Source of the DNA: Dryocola clanedunensis
GTDB lineage: Bacteria; Pseudomonadota; Gammaproteobacteria; Enterobacterales; Enterobacteriaceae
Length of the DNA: 64,000 bases
Assembly: GCF_025215155.1 (NCBI RefSeq)
Contig: NZ_JALHAM010000106.1
Strand: one strand, 5' to 3'
Positions 1 to 8,189 of this stretch are shown here, piece after piece (within the stretch, counting starts at the first letter, position 1; every line of letters starts with the position of its first letter). The notes under the pieces were generated by a model, which saw nothing but the letters and a program-made list of their open reading frames with translations, did not search any database and was not told where the DNA came from. The translations under genes were made by a program, and so were the position numbers.

Positions 1-44
1 ATCAGTTTCAGCGCGCGCAGGCTGCTTGCAGTTAAATCGGTCAT
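1..44 (-). CDS. deoC: Deoxyribose-phosphate aldolase, N-terminal fragment
   Basis: Only the first 14 codons are in the window; they read MTDLTASSLRALKL, which matches the start of enterobacterial DeoC with one conservative difference. DeoC splits 2-deoxyribose-5-phosphate to acetaldehyde and glyceraldehyde-3-phosphate in deoxynucleoside catabolism. A GGAG lies just upstream of the ATG (42-44). The upstream DeoR-like and CRP-like sites support the call. The rest of the gene and the deo operon lie outside the window. Confidence 0.9.
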   Translation of the reverse strand, partial: MTDLTASSLRALKL

Positions 45-183
45 AACGCTCTCCAACAAAGGATATAGTGGTCTCAGGCTTCGAAACTCAACACGTTGGA
101 GCGGACTTGGTTCCATGAAGAGGAGAGGCAAACTTAGTCGCCATCACGTTGAGATCCCTCTCACCGCACATTGCCGGTAGCAA

Positions 184-199
184 TGTTATAATTCTAACA
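184..199. promoter_or_regulatory. DeoR operator (deoO1-like) in the deoC promoter region
   Basis: TGTTATAATTCTAACA differs at one position from the E. coli deo operator palindrome TGTTAGAATTCTAACA. It lies 140 bp upstream of deoC, where the operator overlaps the deoP1 -10 region in E. coli. DeoR family knowledge predicts repression relieved by deoxyribose-5-phosphate. Confidence 0.85.
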
Positions 200-217
200 C
201 TCACTACCCCGGCAATT

Positions 218-233
218 TGTGTTTCGAATCACA
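218..233. promoter_or_regulatory. CRP-like site upstream of deoC
   Basis: TGTGT-TTCGAA-TCACA is a near-perfect CRP palindrome with a 6-bp centre. A second weaker half site, TGTGA at 271-275 followed by TTTAACGAACA, lies 50 bp further upstream. Two CRP sites with CytR between them are characteristic of deoP2 in E. coli; CytR itself cannot be assigned from sequence. Confidence 0.65.
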
Positions 234-321
234 AAAGCCAAAGGCGGGATTACATACTTTCCACAGTATATGTGATTTAACGAACAAAATAACGCTTAAA
301 AATGGCTATCAGCCAACGAAA

Positions 322-344
322 ATGGCTGGCGATGCGCCAGCCAT
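322..344 (-). terminator. Intrinsic terminator of the NupC-type transporter gene
   Basis: A 9-bp perfect stem (ATGGCTGGC at 322-330 with GCCAGCCAT at 336-344) is followed on the minus strand by TTTTCG. It sits 45 bp after the transporter stop codon. Confidence 0.7.
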
Positions 345-358
345 GAATCTCATCGCAA

Positions 359-374
359 TGTTAAAATATTAACA
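359..374. promoter_or_regulatory. Second DeoR-like palindrome
   Basis: TGTTAAAATATTAACA is a 16-bp near-perfect palindrome keeping both outer TGTTA/TAACA halves of the DeoR operator but with a different core. It lies 160 bp from the 184-199 operator, between the transporter stop codon and its terminator. E. coli deo uses several distant operators with looping; this assignment is an inference. Confidence 0.4.
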
Positions 375-388
375 TTTCCGTTTTTCCG

Positions 389-1666
389 CTACAGCGACAG
401 GAACACACCGGCAATGGTGGCGCTCATCAGGTTAGACAGCGTACCCGCCGCAACGGCCTTCAGGCCAAGCTGGGCAATTTCATGGCGGCGATTTGGCGCC
501 ATGCTGCCCAGGCCACCAATCAGAATGGCTATAGAAGAAAGGTTAGCAAAACCACACAGCGCGAAGGAGATAATTGCTTTGGTGTGGTCAGAAATGACCT
601 GCAAGCCCGCCGCCGCAACGGTGGCATCATCTTTCAGGTACTCGCCAAAGTTCAGGTAAGCCACGAATTCGTTGATGATAAGCTTCTGGCCGATGAACGA
701 ACCAGCCACGTTCGCTTCGCTCCACGGCACGCCGATAATCCACGCCAGCGGTGAGAACACCCAGCCCAGGATCAGCTCCATAGAAAGCTGCGGGTAGTTA
801 AACCAGCCGCCAATCCCGGAGAGCATCCCGTTCAGCAAGGCAATCAGGGCAACGAATGCCAGCAGCATTGCGCCGACGTTCAGCGCCAGCTGCATACCGG
901 AAGCCGCACCGGAAGCGGCCGCGTCCAGCACGTTGGCCGGGCGATCCGGATCGTTTTTCATCGATTCCAGCTCAGGCGCATCGTCTGGCACTTCTGTCTC
1001 AGGCAGGATCAGCTTGGCGAACAGCAGGCCGCCGGGGGCTGCCATGAACGACGCGGCAATCAGGTATTCCAGCGGCACGCCCATCTGCGCGTATCCCGCA
1101 AGAACGGAGCCAGCAACGGAAGCCAGCCCGCCACACATCACCGCAAACAGCTCGGAGCGGGTCATGGTTGCGATATAGGGGCGCACAACCAGCGGCGCTT
1201 CAGTCTGGCCAACGAAGATGTTCGCGGTAGCAGAAAGTGATTCGGTACGGGAGGTCTTCAGTACCTTACGCAGGCCGCCACCGAGGATGCGGATAACCAG
1301 CTGCATGATGCCGAGGTAGTAGAGCACCGCAATCAGAGAAGAGAAGAAGACGATAATCGGCAAGACGCGCAGCGCAAAGACAAACCCGCCGCCGCCGAAG
1401 ACTTCAAACATCTTGTCAGAAACCAGCCCGCCAAACAGGAAAGAGATCCCCGCGTTGCCGTAAGCAATAACGTTCGCCACCCCTTCGGACATGGCAAGCA
1501 GGACTTGGCGTCCGACAGGTACATAGAGGATCAGCGCACCGATACCCACCTGAATGATCCACGCGCCGAGAACGGTACGCAGGTTAATGGCTTTACGGTT
1601 GCTGGAAAGAAGAACAGCGATCAGCAGCAGAACTATCATGCCGACCAGACCCATAAGGATTTGCAT
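389..1666 (-). CDS. Concentrative nucleoside transporter, NupC/NupX family
   Basis: The 425-residue protein is hydrophobic throughout, with about ten membrane segments and the CNT family pattern: a GQTEAPL-like motif near residue 155 (GQNE in paralogues) and a conserved C-terminal half with NEFVAYLNF and CGFANLSSI. It resembles E. coli NupX/PsuT more than NupC and probably imports nucleosides by proton symport at the inner membrane. The start at 1666 has GGGAAT upstream. It lies between deoC and yjjV, where E. coli K-12 has no such gene, so it feeds the adjacent deo pathway. CRP- and PurR/CytR-like sites at 1789-1825 fit nucleoside control. The exact substrate is unknown. Confidence 0.85.
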   Translation of the reverse strand: MQILMGLVGMIVLLLIAVLLSSNRKAINLRTVLGAWIIQVGIGALILYVPVGRQVLLAMSEGVANVIAYGNAGISFLFGGLVSDKMFEVFGGGGFVFALRVLPIIVFFSSLIAVLYYLGIMQLVIRILGGGLRKVLKTSRTESLSATANIFVGQTEAPLVVRPYIATMTRSELFAVMCGGLASVAGSVLAGYAQMGVPLEYLIAASFMAAPGGLLFAKLILPETEVPDDAPELESMKNDPDRPANVLDAAASGAASGMQLALNVGAMLLAFVALIALLNGMLSGIGGWFNYPQLSMELILGWVFSPLAWIIGVPWSEANVAGSFIGQKLIINEFVAYLNFGEYLKDDATVAAAGLQVISDHTKAIISFALCGFANLSSIAILIGGLGSMAPNRRHEIAQLGLKAVAAGTLSNLMSATIAGVFLSL

Positions 1667-1686
1667 ACAGATTCCCTGTGTGTAGT

Positions 1687-1719
1687 AAAAAAAAACAGGA
1701 AAAGCCGTACGGGCTTTCC
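1687..1719 (-). terminator. Terminator-like hairpin in the transporter leader
   Basis: On the minus strand a GC-containing stem (1698-1706 with 1711-1719, one bulge) is followed by nine T residues (1687-1695). It lies between the candidate -10 element and the transporter start codon. It may end transcription from yjjUV or act as a leader attenuator. Confidence 0.55.
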
Positions 1720-1731
1720 CCCAACGCGCGG

Positions 1732-1737
1732 ATTATA
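1732..1737 (-). promoter_or_regulatory. Candidate -10 element of the transporter promoter
   Basis: A perfect TATAAT on the minus strand lies 66 bp upstream of the start codon. No good -35 hexamer is found at 17 bp, as expected if the promoter depends on the CRP-like site centred about 80-90 bp upstream. Confidence 0.45.
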
Positions 1738-1788
1738 ACGGCAGAAGTCGGGCAGATTGCCAGCGCCATCACGAATTTATACAAATCT

Positions 1789-1825
1789 AAGCAAACGTTT
1801 GTCTTATATAGTGACGGCGATCACA
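1789..1825. promoter_or_regulatory. PurR/CytR-like box and CRP site
   Basis: AAGCAAACGTTTGTCTT (1789-1805) matches the PurR consensus ANGCAANCGNTTNCNT with one mismatch on the minus strand. AGTGA-CGGCGA-TCACA (1810-1825) is a CRP palindrome. Adjacent CRP and LacI-family sites are typical of enterobacterial nucleoside transporter genes such as nupG, nupC and tsx. Which LacI-family protein binds is inferred. Confidence 0.6.
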
Positions 1826-1841
1826 TCATTTTGCTGAATAG

Positions 1842-2618
1842 TTACCAGCAAAATAATTTGTCTGCGTTGTAAATCAACGCATTGGCGATCTCTGAGGGAG
1901 GTTCAGCACGCAGTTCGCAGAGCGTTTTAAAAACGTCGGCAACGCGTTCGGGGCGGTTTGGTTGTCCCTGGAAACCGTTAAGGGGCATATCCGGGGCATC
2001 TGTTTCCAGCAGCAGGGATGAAAGTGGCAAACGGGTCATCACATCCCGCGTTTTACCGGCGCGTGGATAGGTAATCGTCCCGCCGACGCCGATGTAATAG
2101 CCCAGGTCGATAAACCTCTCCGCCTGTTGCAGGCTTCCGGCAAAACCGTGTACCACCCCGGTACGAGGAAGGGCGTGGCGTTTCAGGTGCATGGCGAGTT
2201 TGTCGTGGGTACGACGTGAATGCAGGATCACCGGTAGATCGTAGTGTTTTGCCAGTTTTAGCTGCGCATCGAGGATCGTTTCCTGCCGGTCGAACAAGGG
2301 ATCGTCCATATAAAGATCCAGCCCGATCTCCCCTATCGCCACCAGCTTTTCAGGCTGTTGTTGCAGATGATGTTCAAGCAGCGCAAGTGACGCATCGTTA
2401 TGTTTATGGATGACAATGGGGTGCAGCCCGATGGCGGCATACAGGGCTGAATGCTGCGTGGCTAACGCCAGCACCGTCGCAAAGCGCTCTGCTTCGATGG
2501 CCGGTACGATAATTTTCTCCACGCCCGCCTGGTTTGCCAGCTCAATGCTTGCGGCTTCACTGCCGGTGAACGGCGGAAAATCGAAATGACAGTGGGTATC
2601 GTAGAACGTCGTCGTCAC
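1842..2618 (-). CDS. yjjV: TatD-family metal-dependent hydrolase YjjV
   Basis: The 258-residue protein equals E. coli YjjV in length and place. It has the N-terminal HCHFD metal motif of the TatD TIM-barrel family, a GEIGLD segment near residue 97 and the ETDAPDMPL segment near residue 205. The family has metal-dependent DNase activity; the physiological substrate of YjjV is unclear. Its start overlaps the yjjU stop by 4 bp (ATGA), so the two are translationally coupled. Confidence 0.92.
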   Translation of the reverse strand: MTTTFYDTHCHFDFPPFTGSEAASIELANQAGVEKIIVPAIEAERFATVLALATQHSALYAAIGLHPIVIHKHNDASLALLEHHLQQQPEKLVAIGEIGLDLYMDDPLFDRQETILDAQLKLAKHYDLPVILHSRRTHDKLAMHLKRHALPRTGVVHGFAGSLQQAERFIDLGYYIGVGGTITYPRAGKTRDVMTRLPLSSLLLETDAPDMPLNGFQGQPNRPERVADVFKTLCELRAEPPSEIANALIYNADKLFCW

Positions 2619-3688
2619 GCGCTGTCCTCATTGTTAAACGAAGCATCGTTAGCTTCCGCTGCGCCAACGACAGGTTTGATCAGTAGCTCATTGGCTACGG
2701 CCGCAGGCGGTACCACCAGCGGTCCTGGCGCCACAATGCGTGGGCGGTGGCGCTTAATTGGCGGCGTCTCGGCCAGCAATCTTCCCACCGTTGCAAGGAA
2801 ATAGCGCCCGCACATACGACCGGTTTTGTAATCAGCATTGAGCGACGGCAGGCGGCTGCCTAGCGCAATACTTTGCAAAGGCTTCGGCGGATAGATTTCA
2901 AAAATGCGAAGGTTACCCGGTGGTTTCTCGATAAAGCTCTGGATCTCACGATAGCTGGCTTCATGATGCTGCACCAGGTTGAGCAAAGGCTGGAGGCTGC
3001 TGTCACCCAGCCAGCGTTCCATGCGCTTGAACCATTGCGGGGTGTAGTACATTTGCGAAGGAACCGTGCGGATAACGACCAGCGTATCCGCCCCGAGACG
3101 AACGGCTTCCCGCACCGGAATAGCATCGCTGATGCCACCATCCTGATAGCTGACACCGTCTATATCCACGCCCGTACGGTAAAAGCCGGGTATGGCGCTT
3201 GAGGCTTTAAGGATATTCAGCCAGGTGGCATCTGTCGGCGAGAAGTACCCCGGCGCATAGTCATCGCTGCGGCAGGCGCACATATAAAATTGCCTGCCTG
3301 TCTCGAAAAGTTTGTCCGCGTGTGACATCGACAGAGGAAGTTTTGCCGCTGTCGACTCCACGAGCCAGTCGAGATCGATAAGGTTTCCCCCACGGACAAA
3401 ACGCAGCGGGTCGAAGAAATCGCGGGTAGTGGTAAAGCGGGTGATGACGCGGCGTGCGTAGCCGGGCTGGTTACAGACGTAAGCGGATAAATTTTGTGCG
3501 CCGGCAGAGGTGCCGAGGAAAAAATCGAACGGGTTGAATTCTGCGCGCATAAATTCGTCCAGAACCCCGGCGGTGAATATCCCACGCTGTCCGCCACCCT
3601 CACAAATGATGGCAAGCTTGCCGGGACTAAACGGTTTTGACGCAAGCGGCGCGATATTGCCGAGCGTTACGGGTATGCGTTGTCCCAC
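2615..3688 (-). CDS. yjjU: Patatin-like phospholipase YjjU
   Basis: The 357-residue protein matches E. coli YjjU in length and in its place between ytjA and yjjV. It has a patatin fold: oxyanion loop GGGQRG near residue 32, nucleophile motif GTSAG near residue 60 and the DGG of the Ser-Asp dyad near residue 183. The predicted role is hydrolysis of acyl esters of phospholipids. The C-terminal 40 residues are proline- and valine-rich and probably disordered. It is first of the yjjU-yjjV pair. Confidence 0.92.
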   Translation of the reverse strand: MGQRIPVTLGNIAPLASKPFSPGKLAIICEGGGQRGIFTAGVLDEFMRAEFNPFDFFLGTSAGAQNLSAYVCNQPGYARRVITRFTTTRDFFDPLRFVRGGNLIDLDWLVESTAAKLPLSMSHADKLFETGRQFYMCACRSDDYAPGYFSPTDATWLNILKASSAIPGFYRTGVDIDGVSYQDGGISDAIPVREAVRLGADTLVVIRTVPSQMYYTPQWFKRMERWLGDSSLQPLLNLVQHHEASYREIQSFIEKPPGNLRIFEIYPPKPLQSIALGSRLPSLNADYKTGRMCGRYFLATVGRLLAETPPIKRHRPRIVAPGPLVVPPAAVANELLIKPVVGAAEANDASFNNEDSA

Positions 3689-3729
3689 CCTGCTTTCCTG
3701 ATTTTTGTTTTTGTTTTTGTTGGTGAATA

Positions 3730-3804
3730 ACGCTTTGCTTATCCACCCTACATGACTACGAACTCAGAACACTGTAGATCGGATAAGCGTCAGCGTCATC
3801 CGAC
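3730..3804. repeat. REP/BIME palindromic element
   Basis: Two inverted REP halves (GCTTATCCACCCTAC near 3737 and GATCGGATAAGCG near 3777, followed by GCGTCATCCGAC) form a BIME upstream of yjjU. The same motif recurs at 12703, 23525, 36303, 52379 and 60394. Confidence 0.8.
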
Positions 3805-3874
3805 AGAAAACCATAAAATGCGAGAGCCAGTCTAATGACTGGCTCTCTGGTCGGTCTCTAACTGTTATAGCACG

Positions 3875-4036
3875 CTATGGACGTCTACGGCCCATAAACA
3901 GGCTGACCAGGAACAGAATTATACCTACCACGAAGACGATTTTTGCAGCACCTGCTGCGGTACCAGCAAGGCCACCAAAGCCCAACGCTGCTGCAATCAA
4001 CGCGATAACCAGAAAAATAATGCCCCAACGAAACAT
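3875..4036 (-). CDS. ytjA: Small membrane protein YtjA (DUF1328)
   Basis: A 53-residue protein starting MFRWGIIFLVIALIAAALGF and ending FMGRRRP, nearly identical to E. coli YtjA. It has two hydrophobic segments separated by a glycine/alanine-rich turn and a basic C-terminus, so it is an inner-membrane peptide of unknown function. GGAGAGGC lies upstream of the ATG. It sits between osmY and yjjU as in E. coli, which suggests sharing of the osmotic/stationary-phase transcript. Confidence 0.93.
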   Translation of the reverse strand: MFRWGIIFLVIALIAAALGFGGLAGTAAGAAKIVFVVGIILFLVSLFMGRRRP

Positions 4037-4178
4037 AAGCCTCTCCTTAAACCATAGTGAACTCTAATCGCTTCTTAATGAGTGCCCTTCAGGCTTTCTC
4101 ACTGGCGATGTATGAGTAACGGTAGTGCTGACTGCTTCCCCCGGACACCCCGAGGGAAAGAGTTTTGGTATGCTGCTA

Positions 4179-4790
4179 TTACTGTACTTTCAGATCGTTT
4201 TTGACGCTTTTGACACCATCAACGGCCTTGGCAATGCTTTCCGCTCGCTCAGACTGAGCGTTAGACTTCACATGGCCTGAAAGCTGAACAACACCGTCGG
4301 TGGTTTCAACTTTCACATTACGAGACGGCACGATGTCGTCTGCTAACAGTTTAGCTTTGATTTCGCTGGTGGTTGCGGTATCGCCCGCATAGCCGCTCAC
4401 CGACTTATCTTTACCGTCGCGAACGTGCAGCTTATCGCTCACAGAAGAGACGCCTTCCACACCTTTGGCAACAGATACAGCCTGTTCTGCCTGGGCCTGG
4501 CTCTCAACGAAGCCGCTCAGCGTGACCACTTTCTTATCGGTTTTCACCGAAATATCGGTGCTTTTAATGTTCTCATCGTCAACCAGCGCCGCTTTCACTT
4601 TCGCAGTGATGGAGCTGTCGTCCATGAAGTTACCGACTTGATTCATAGAGCTATCGATTTTTTTCCCTGCGCTATCAGCTGTAGATTCAGTTTTGTTCAT
4701 CATGGTGTCTTCCGCAAGGGCCGTGCCGCTTGCCAGAACCGAGCCCAGAACTACCGCCAGCAGAGTTTTCGAAATCTTAGTCGTAGTCAT
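4179..4790 (-). CDS. osmY: Periplasmic chaperone/osmotic stress protein OsmY
   Basis: The 203-residue protein has a signal peptide (about residues 1-26, cleaved after GTALA) followed by two BON domains (about 57-123 and 135-203), each with the GVxSVxxxLxV pattern. OsmY is a soluble periplasmic protein, strongly induced by sigma-S and high osmolarity, and assists folding of some outer-membrane and autotransporter proteins. Length agrees with E. coli (201). It is downstream of prfC as in E. coli, with its own long upstream region. Confidence 0.95.
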   Translation of the reverse strand: MTTTKISKTLLAVVLGSVLASGTALAEDTMMNKTESTADSAGKKIDSSMNQVGNFMDDSSITAKVKAALVDDENIKSTDISVKTDKKVVTLSGFVESQAQAEQAVSVAKGVEGVSSVSDKLHVRDGKDKSVSGYAGDTATTSEIKAKLLADDIVPSRNVKVETTDGVVQLSGHVKSNAQSERAESIAKAVDGVKSVKNDLKVQ

Positions 4791-5208
4791 CGATTTATTC
4801 CTGTAAGTTTGCTCAGAATTTGAGCTCTAAGCCACAACGTGGCAGCTTTGCTGAAAAGGCTTGTTTCACCTAAGCTTGCTCTCAGTCATCGGCTTCGTGG
4901 ATAACCAAACTTTACGGCTACTCGCCCTGTTCGATATCTCGCCTTTCATGAGTTAAAGCAGTTATTAATATCGCAATCACGCTACAAACTTGAAAAATAT
5001 TCCATCAAAGCATTCACTCAAGGGATATTTGTCCGTGTAACTTGTCATCACAATGTTAAATATAGATCACAATCGCAAAATTGCATGTCTGAACGGTTGA
5101 AAAAGCGGCAAACGAGGAAGAAAGCGGGGTAATTAAGAGTATTCCGTAAGGGGTTAATAAGACTGGAAAAGTAGCGGGACGCGGCGGCTGCCGCGCCCTG
5201 CGAGCGGA
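4791..5208. promoter_or_regulatory. osmY upstream region (418 bp) with prfC terminator
   Basis: No gene is seen. The prfC-proximal end carries the prfC terminator. The middle is AT-rich and contains TGTTAAATATAGATCACA near 5053-5070, a weak CRP-like half site. The E. coli osmY promoter is controlled by sigma-S, CRP, Lrp and IHF; I cannot place a -10 with confidence. Confidence 0.4.
5176..5198 (-). terminator. prfC terminator
   Basis: A GC-rich stem (GGGACGCGGC at 5176-5185 with GCCGCGCCC at 5190-5198, one bulged A) lies 11 bp after the prfC stop; on the minus strand it is followed by GCTACTTTTCC. Confidence 0.65.
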
Positions 5209-6798
5209 TCAGTGCTCGCGAGTTTTGCGGAACACAACTTCCGGGTAACGGTCCTGCGTCAGATTGAGGTTGACCATCGTCGGCGCGATATACGCCAGAT
5301 TATCACCACCATCCAGCGCCAGCTGCATTTCGTTCTTACGTTTGAATTCTTCAAACTTCTTCACGTCGCTGCTTTCGACCCAGCGAGCGGTAGAAACGTT
5401 TACAGATTCGTAAATCGCCTCAACGTTGTATTCACTCTTAAGACGAGCCACAACCACGTCGAACTGCAGCACGCCCACCGCACCAACGATCAGATCGTTG
5501 TTGGCAATTGGACGGAATACCTGCACCGCGCCCTCTTCGGAAAGCTGAACCAGGCCCTTAAGCAGCTGCTTCTGTTTCAAAGGATCGCGCAGACGGATAC
5601 GGCGGAACAGTTCAGGGGCGAAGTTCGGAATACCGGTGAACTTCATCATCTCGCCCTGGGTGAAGGTATCGCCAATCTGGATGGTGCCGTGGTTATGCAG
5701 GCCGATGATATCGCCCGGGTACGCCTCTTCAACGTGGGAGCGATCGCCCGCCATAAAGGTCAGCGCGTCGGAGATAACTACGTCTTTACCGGTACGAACC
5801 TGGCGCAGCTTCATGCCCTTTTCGTATTTACCGGACACCACGCGCATAAACGCCACGCGGTCGCGGTGTTTCGGATCCATGTTAGCCTGAATTTTAAAGA
5901 CGAAGCCGGAGAACTTCTCTTCCGCTGCTTCCACTTCGCGGCTGTCGGTTTTGCGCGGCATTGGCGCAGGCGCCCACTCCACCAGGCCATCCAGCATATG
6001 GTCCACGCCGAAGTTACCCAGTGCGGTACCGAAGAAGACCGGAGTCAGCTCACCTTCAAGGAACAGCTCACGATCGAACTCGTGAGAAGCACCCTGCACC
6101 AGCTCCAGCTCGTCACGCAACTGCGCGGCCAGGTCTTCACCTACGGCTGCTTCCAGCTCGGGGTTGTTAAGCCCTTTAACGATGCGTACGTCCTGGATGG
6201 TGTGCCCTTTACCCGTCTGGTAAAGATAGGTTTCATCTTTATAAAGGTGATAAACCCCTTTGAACAGCTTGCCGCAGCCGATAGGCCAGGTGATAGGGGA
6301 ACAGGCGATTTTCAGCTCGCGCTCCACTTCATCGAGCACTTCCATCGGATCGCGGATGTCGCGGTCCAGCTTGTTCATAAAGGTGAGGATTGGCGTGTCG
6401 CGCAGGCGGGTCACTTCCATCAGCTTGCGGGTACGATCTTCTACACCTTTCGCGGCGTCGATAACCATCAGACAGCAGTCCACCGCCGTCAGGGTACGGT
6501 AGGTATCTTCGGAGAAGTCTTCGTGCCCCGGAGTATCGAGCAGGTTAACCAGGCTGTCGCGATACGGGAACTGCATCACGGATGTGGTAATAGAGATACC
6601 ACGCTGCTTTTCCATTTCCATCCAGTCAGATTTCGCATGCTGGCTTGAACCACGGCCCTTAACGGTACCGGCGGTCTGGATGGCCTGTCCGAACAGCAGC
6701 ACTTTCTCAGTGATGGTCGTTTTACCGGCATCCGGGTGGGAAATGATCGCAAAGGTGCGGCGTTTCGACACCTCTTGCAGGAAAGGAGACAAAGTCAT
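5209..6798 (-). CDS. prfC: Peptide chain release factor 3
   Basis: The 529-residue translational GTPase has the G1 motif SHPDAGKTT near residue 20, the G3 motif DTPGHEDF near residue 88 and G4 NKLD near residue 142, then the beta-barrel and RF3 C-terminal domains. RF3 recycles RF1/RF2 from the ribosome after peptide release using GTP. Length equals E. coli RF3. A long open frame on the opposite strand (5212-6648) is a codon-bias shadow. Confidence 0.98.
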   Translation of the reverse strand: MTLSPFLQEVSKRRTFAIISHPDAGKTTITEKVLLFGQAIQTAGTVKGRGSSQHAKSDWMEMEKQRGISITTSVMQFPYRDSLVNLLDTPGHEDFSEDTYRTLTAVDCCLMVIDAAKGVEDRTRKLMEVTRLRDTPILTFMNKLDRDIRDPMEVLDEVERELKIACSPITWPIGCGKLFKGVYHLYKDETYLYQTGKGHTIQDVRIVKGLNNPELEAAVGEDLAAQLRDELELVQGASHEFDRELFLEGELTPVFFGTALGNFGVDHMLDGLVEWAPAPMPRKTDSREVEAAEEKFSGFVFKIQANMDPKHRDRVAFMRVVSGKYEKGMKLRQVRTGKDVVISDALTFMAGDRSHVEEAYPGDIIGLHNHGTIQIGDTFTQGEMMKFTGIPNFAPELFRRIRLRDPLKQKQLLKGLVQLSEEGAVQVFRPIANNDLIVGAVGVLQFDVVVARLKSEYNVEAIYESVNVSTARWVESSDVKKFEEFKRKNEMQLALDGGDNLAYIAPTMVNLNLTQDRYPEVVFRKTREH

Positions 6799-6951
6799 AA
6801 TTGTATCTTCTGTGAATGCGCGCGGCGCGGAACCACGCGACGAATGAACGTTTTCTGGCGGCTATTTTACCCATCATTGTGGGTTTAACAATCAACAATC
6901 ATCCGCAGGATGACAAACTTTATGCGATTGTGAACTGAATAAAGCTCACCG

Positions 6952-7042
6952 GAATATTAACAAGGAAAATCAATTTTTTGATTTTCGGCAGTACCTCTAC
7001 AAAGAAGGGAAAACCACGTTTTTCCCTTCTTTGTTAATATTC
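6952..7042 (-). repeat. Double-hairpin repeat, copy 1 (downstream of yjjG)
   Basis: A 91-bp element bounded by 12-bp perfect inverted repeats (6952-6963 and 7031-7042) encloses two hairpins. Hairpin A has a perfect 15-bp stem (6999-7013 with 7020-7034); hairpin B has a perfect 9-bp stem (6965-6973 with 6978-6986). It begins a few bases after the yjjG stop. A related copy lies at 15124-15217 after the ybaK-like gene, in the same relation to its upstream gene. Hairpin A probably also acts as a terminator. I do not recognise the family. Confidence 0.8.
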
Positions 7043-7046
7043 TCAA

Positions 7047-7724
7047 TCATGGCTTACACAACAGTTGCTCCAGTTCACTAAGGGACGAGACTTGCCACGT
7101 CGGGTAAATCCCCTCTGGCAGAGCACGCCCGTGGGCGTTTAGCCAGCAGGTTGCAATGCCTGCGTTGTTGCCACCCAGAATGTCTGATTCGGCGGTATCC
7201 CCCACCATCATCACGCGGTCGCGCGGCGGGTTGCCCATCTGCTCAAAAGCATAATCAAAGATGCGGGGATCCGGCTTGGCGACGCCAACCTGTTCGGAGA
7301 TAACCAGCAGGTCGAAAGCATCGCGCAGGCCGGTACGCTCAAGGCGGATTTGCTGCAATGCCGTGAAGCCGTTGGTGATAATACCAATCTTAACTTTGCC
7401 TTTCAGAGCGTTGAGCAAAGAGACTGCACCCGGCAGCGGGGTACAAATCTCGGCCATGGCATTCAGAAATGCGGCGTTCAAATCCCCTGCCGGCACATTC
7501 AATCTTTCCGACCAGCCCTGAAAGCGCTGGTGTTGCAGATGCAAGGCAGTGATGGCACCGTTCTGATAATCCACCCATAAAGGTTTATTCACCGCCTGGT
7601 AATCCTGGAAATCTTCAGCGGTGAAGGTCACGCTGTAGTCGAGAAACATCCGCTGCAAGCCGCCGAAAGCGTCAAAGGTAAACAGCGTTTCGTCGGCATC
7701 AAATAAAATCCAGTCCCAGTTCAT
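7047..7724 (-). CDS. yjjG: Pyrimidine nucleotidase (dUMP phosphatase) YjjG
   Basis: A HAD-family phosphatase of 225 residues, the E. coli length, if started at the ATG at 7724 (MNWDW), which has AAGGTG at good spacing; a GTG six bases upstream is less likely. The nucleophile motif FDADETLF is near residue 8, motif II ITNG near 110 and motif IV GDTAESD near 175. YjjG dephosphorylates dUMP, dTMP and non-canonical pyrimidine nucleotides. It is next to rimI, as in E. coli. Confidence 0.95.
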   Translation of the reverse strand: MNWDWILFDADETLFTFDAFGGLQRMFLDYSVTFTAEDFQDYQAVNKPLWVDYQNGAITALHLQHQRFQGWSERLNVPAGDLNAAFLNAMAEICTPLPGAVSLLNALKGKVKIGIITNGFTALQQIRLERTGLRDAFDLLVISEQVGVAKPDPRIFDYAFEQMGNPPRDRVMMVGDTAESDILGGNNAGIATCWLNAHGRALPEGIYPTWQVSSLSELEQLLCKP

Positions 7725-7745
7725 CAACACACCTTTCTTATCGTT

Positions 7746-8189
7746 TCAACCAAGCGGTAACGCCATGATAATCGCGTCTTCCCTGCCCTCTTTTGTCGGG
7801 TAATAGTTGCGGCGAATCGTCGCTTCGTTGAAGCCAAGACTCTCGTAGAGCGCAATGGCTGCGGTATTCGAGGCGCGCACTTCAAGCCACAGGGTAAAGA
7901 CATCTTTTGCTTCCAGCTCGCGGATTAAATGCTCCAGCAGCTGGCGGCCTAATCCTCTGCGCTGCCAGGCGGGATCGACCGCGATATTAAACAACGTCGC
8001 TTCATCGAGGACGACCTGGGTGACGGCAAACGCCGCCATGTTGCCGTCGACATCGAGACGCAAATTGAAATAGCGCTCGCCCTGGTTGCTGGCGAAGGTC
8101 TTTTCACTCCACGGGAAAGCATGGCTGCGCTGTTCGATAACGTACGCCGCCGGCAAATCATCCGGCGTCAGGGAAGAAATCATGTTCAT
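7746..8189 (-). CDS. rimI: Ribosomal protein S18 alanine N-acetyltransferase RimI
   Basis: A GNAT acetyltransferase of 147 residues. The acetyl-CoA loop RRGLGRQL is near residue 76 and the YESLGFNEA motif near 115. It acetylates the N-terminal alanine of S18. I take the ATG at 8189 (MNMISSL), which aligns with E. coli RimI; an in-frame start at 8231 would add 14 residues absent from the family. The start lies inside holD (32-bp overlap), as in E. coli, implying coupled translation. Confidence 0.95.
   Translation of the reverse strand: MNMISSLTPDDLPAAYVIEQRSHAFPWSEKTFASNQGERYFNLRLDVDGNMAAFAVTQVVLDEATLFNIAVDPAWQRRGLGRQLLEHLIRELEAKDVFTLWLEVRASNTAAIALYESLGFNEATIRRNYYPTKEGREDAIIMALPLG

Noticed and set aside
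4134..4160. Possible osmY terminator
   Set aside because: The stem is interrupted and no T-run follows in the osmY direction.
5212..6648. A 478-codon open frame antisense to prfC
   Set aside because: It is exactly opposite a conserved gene, has no ribosome site or recognisable domain, and arises from codon bias.
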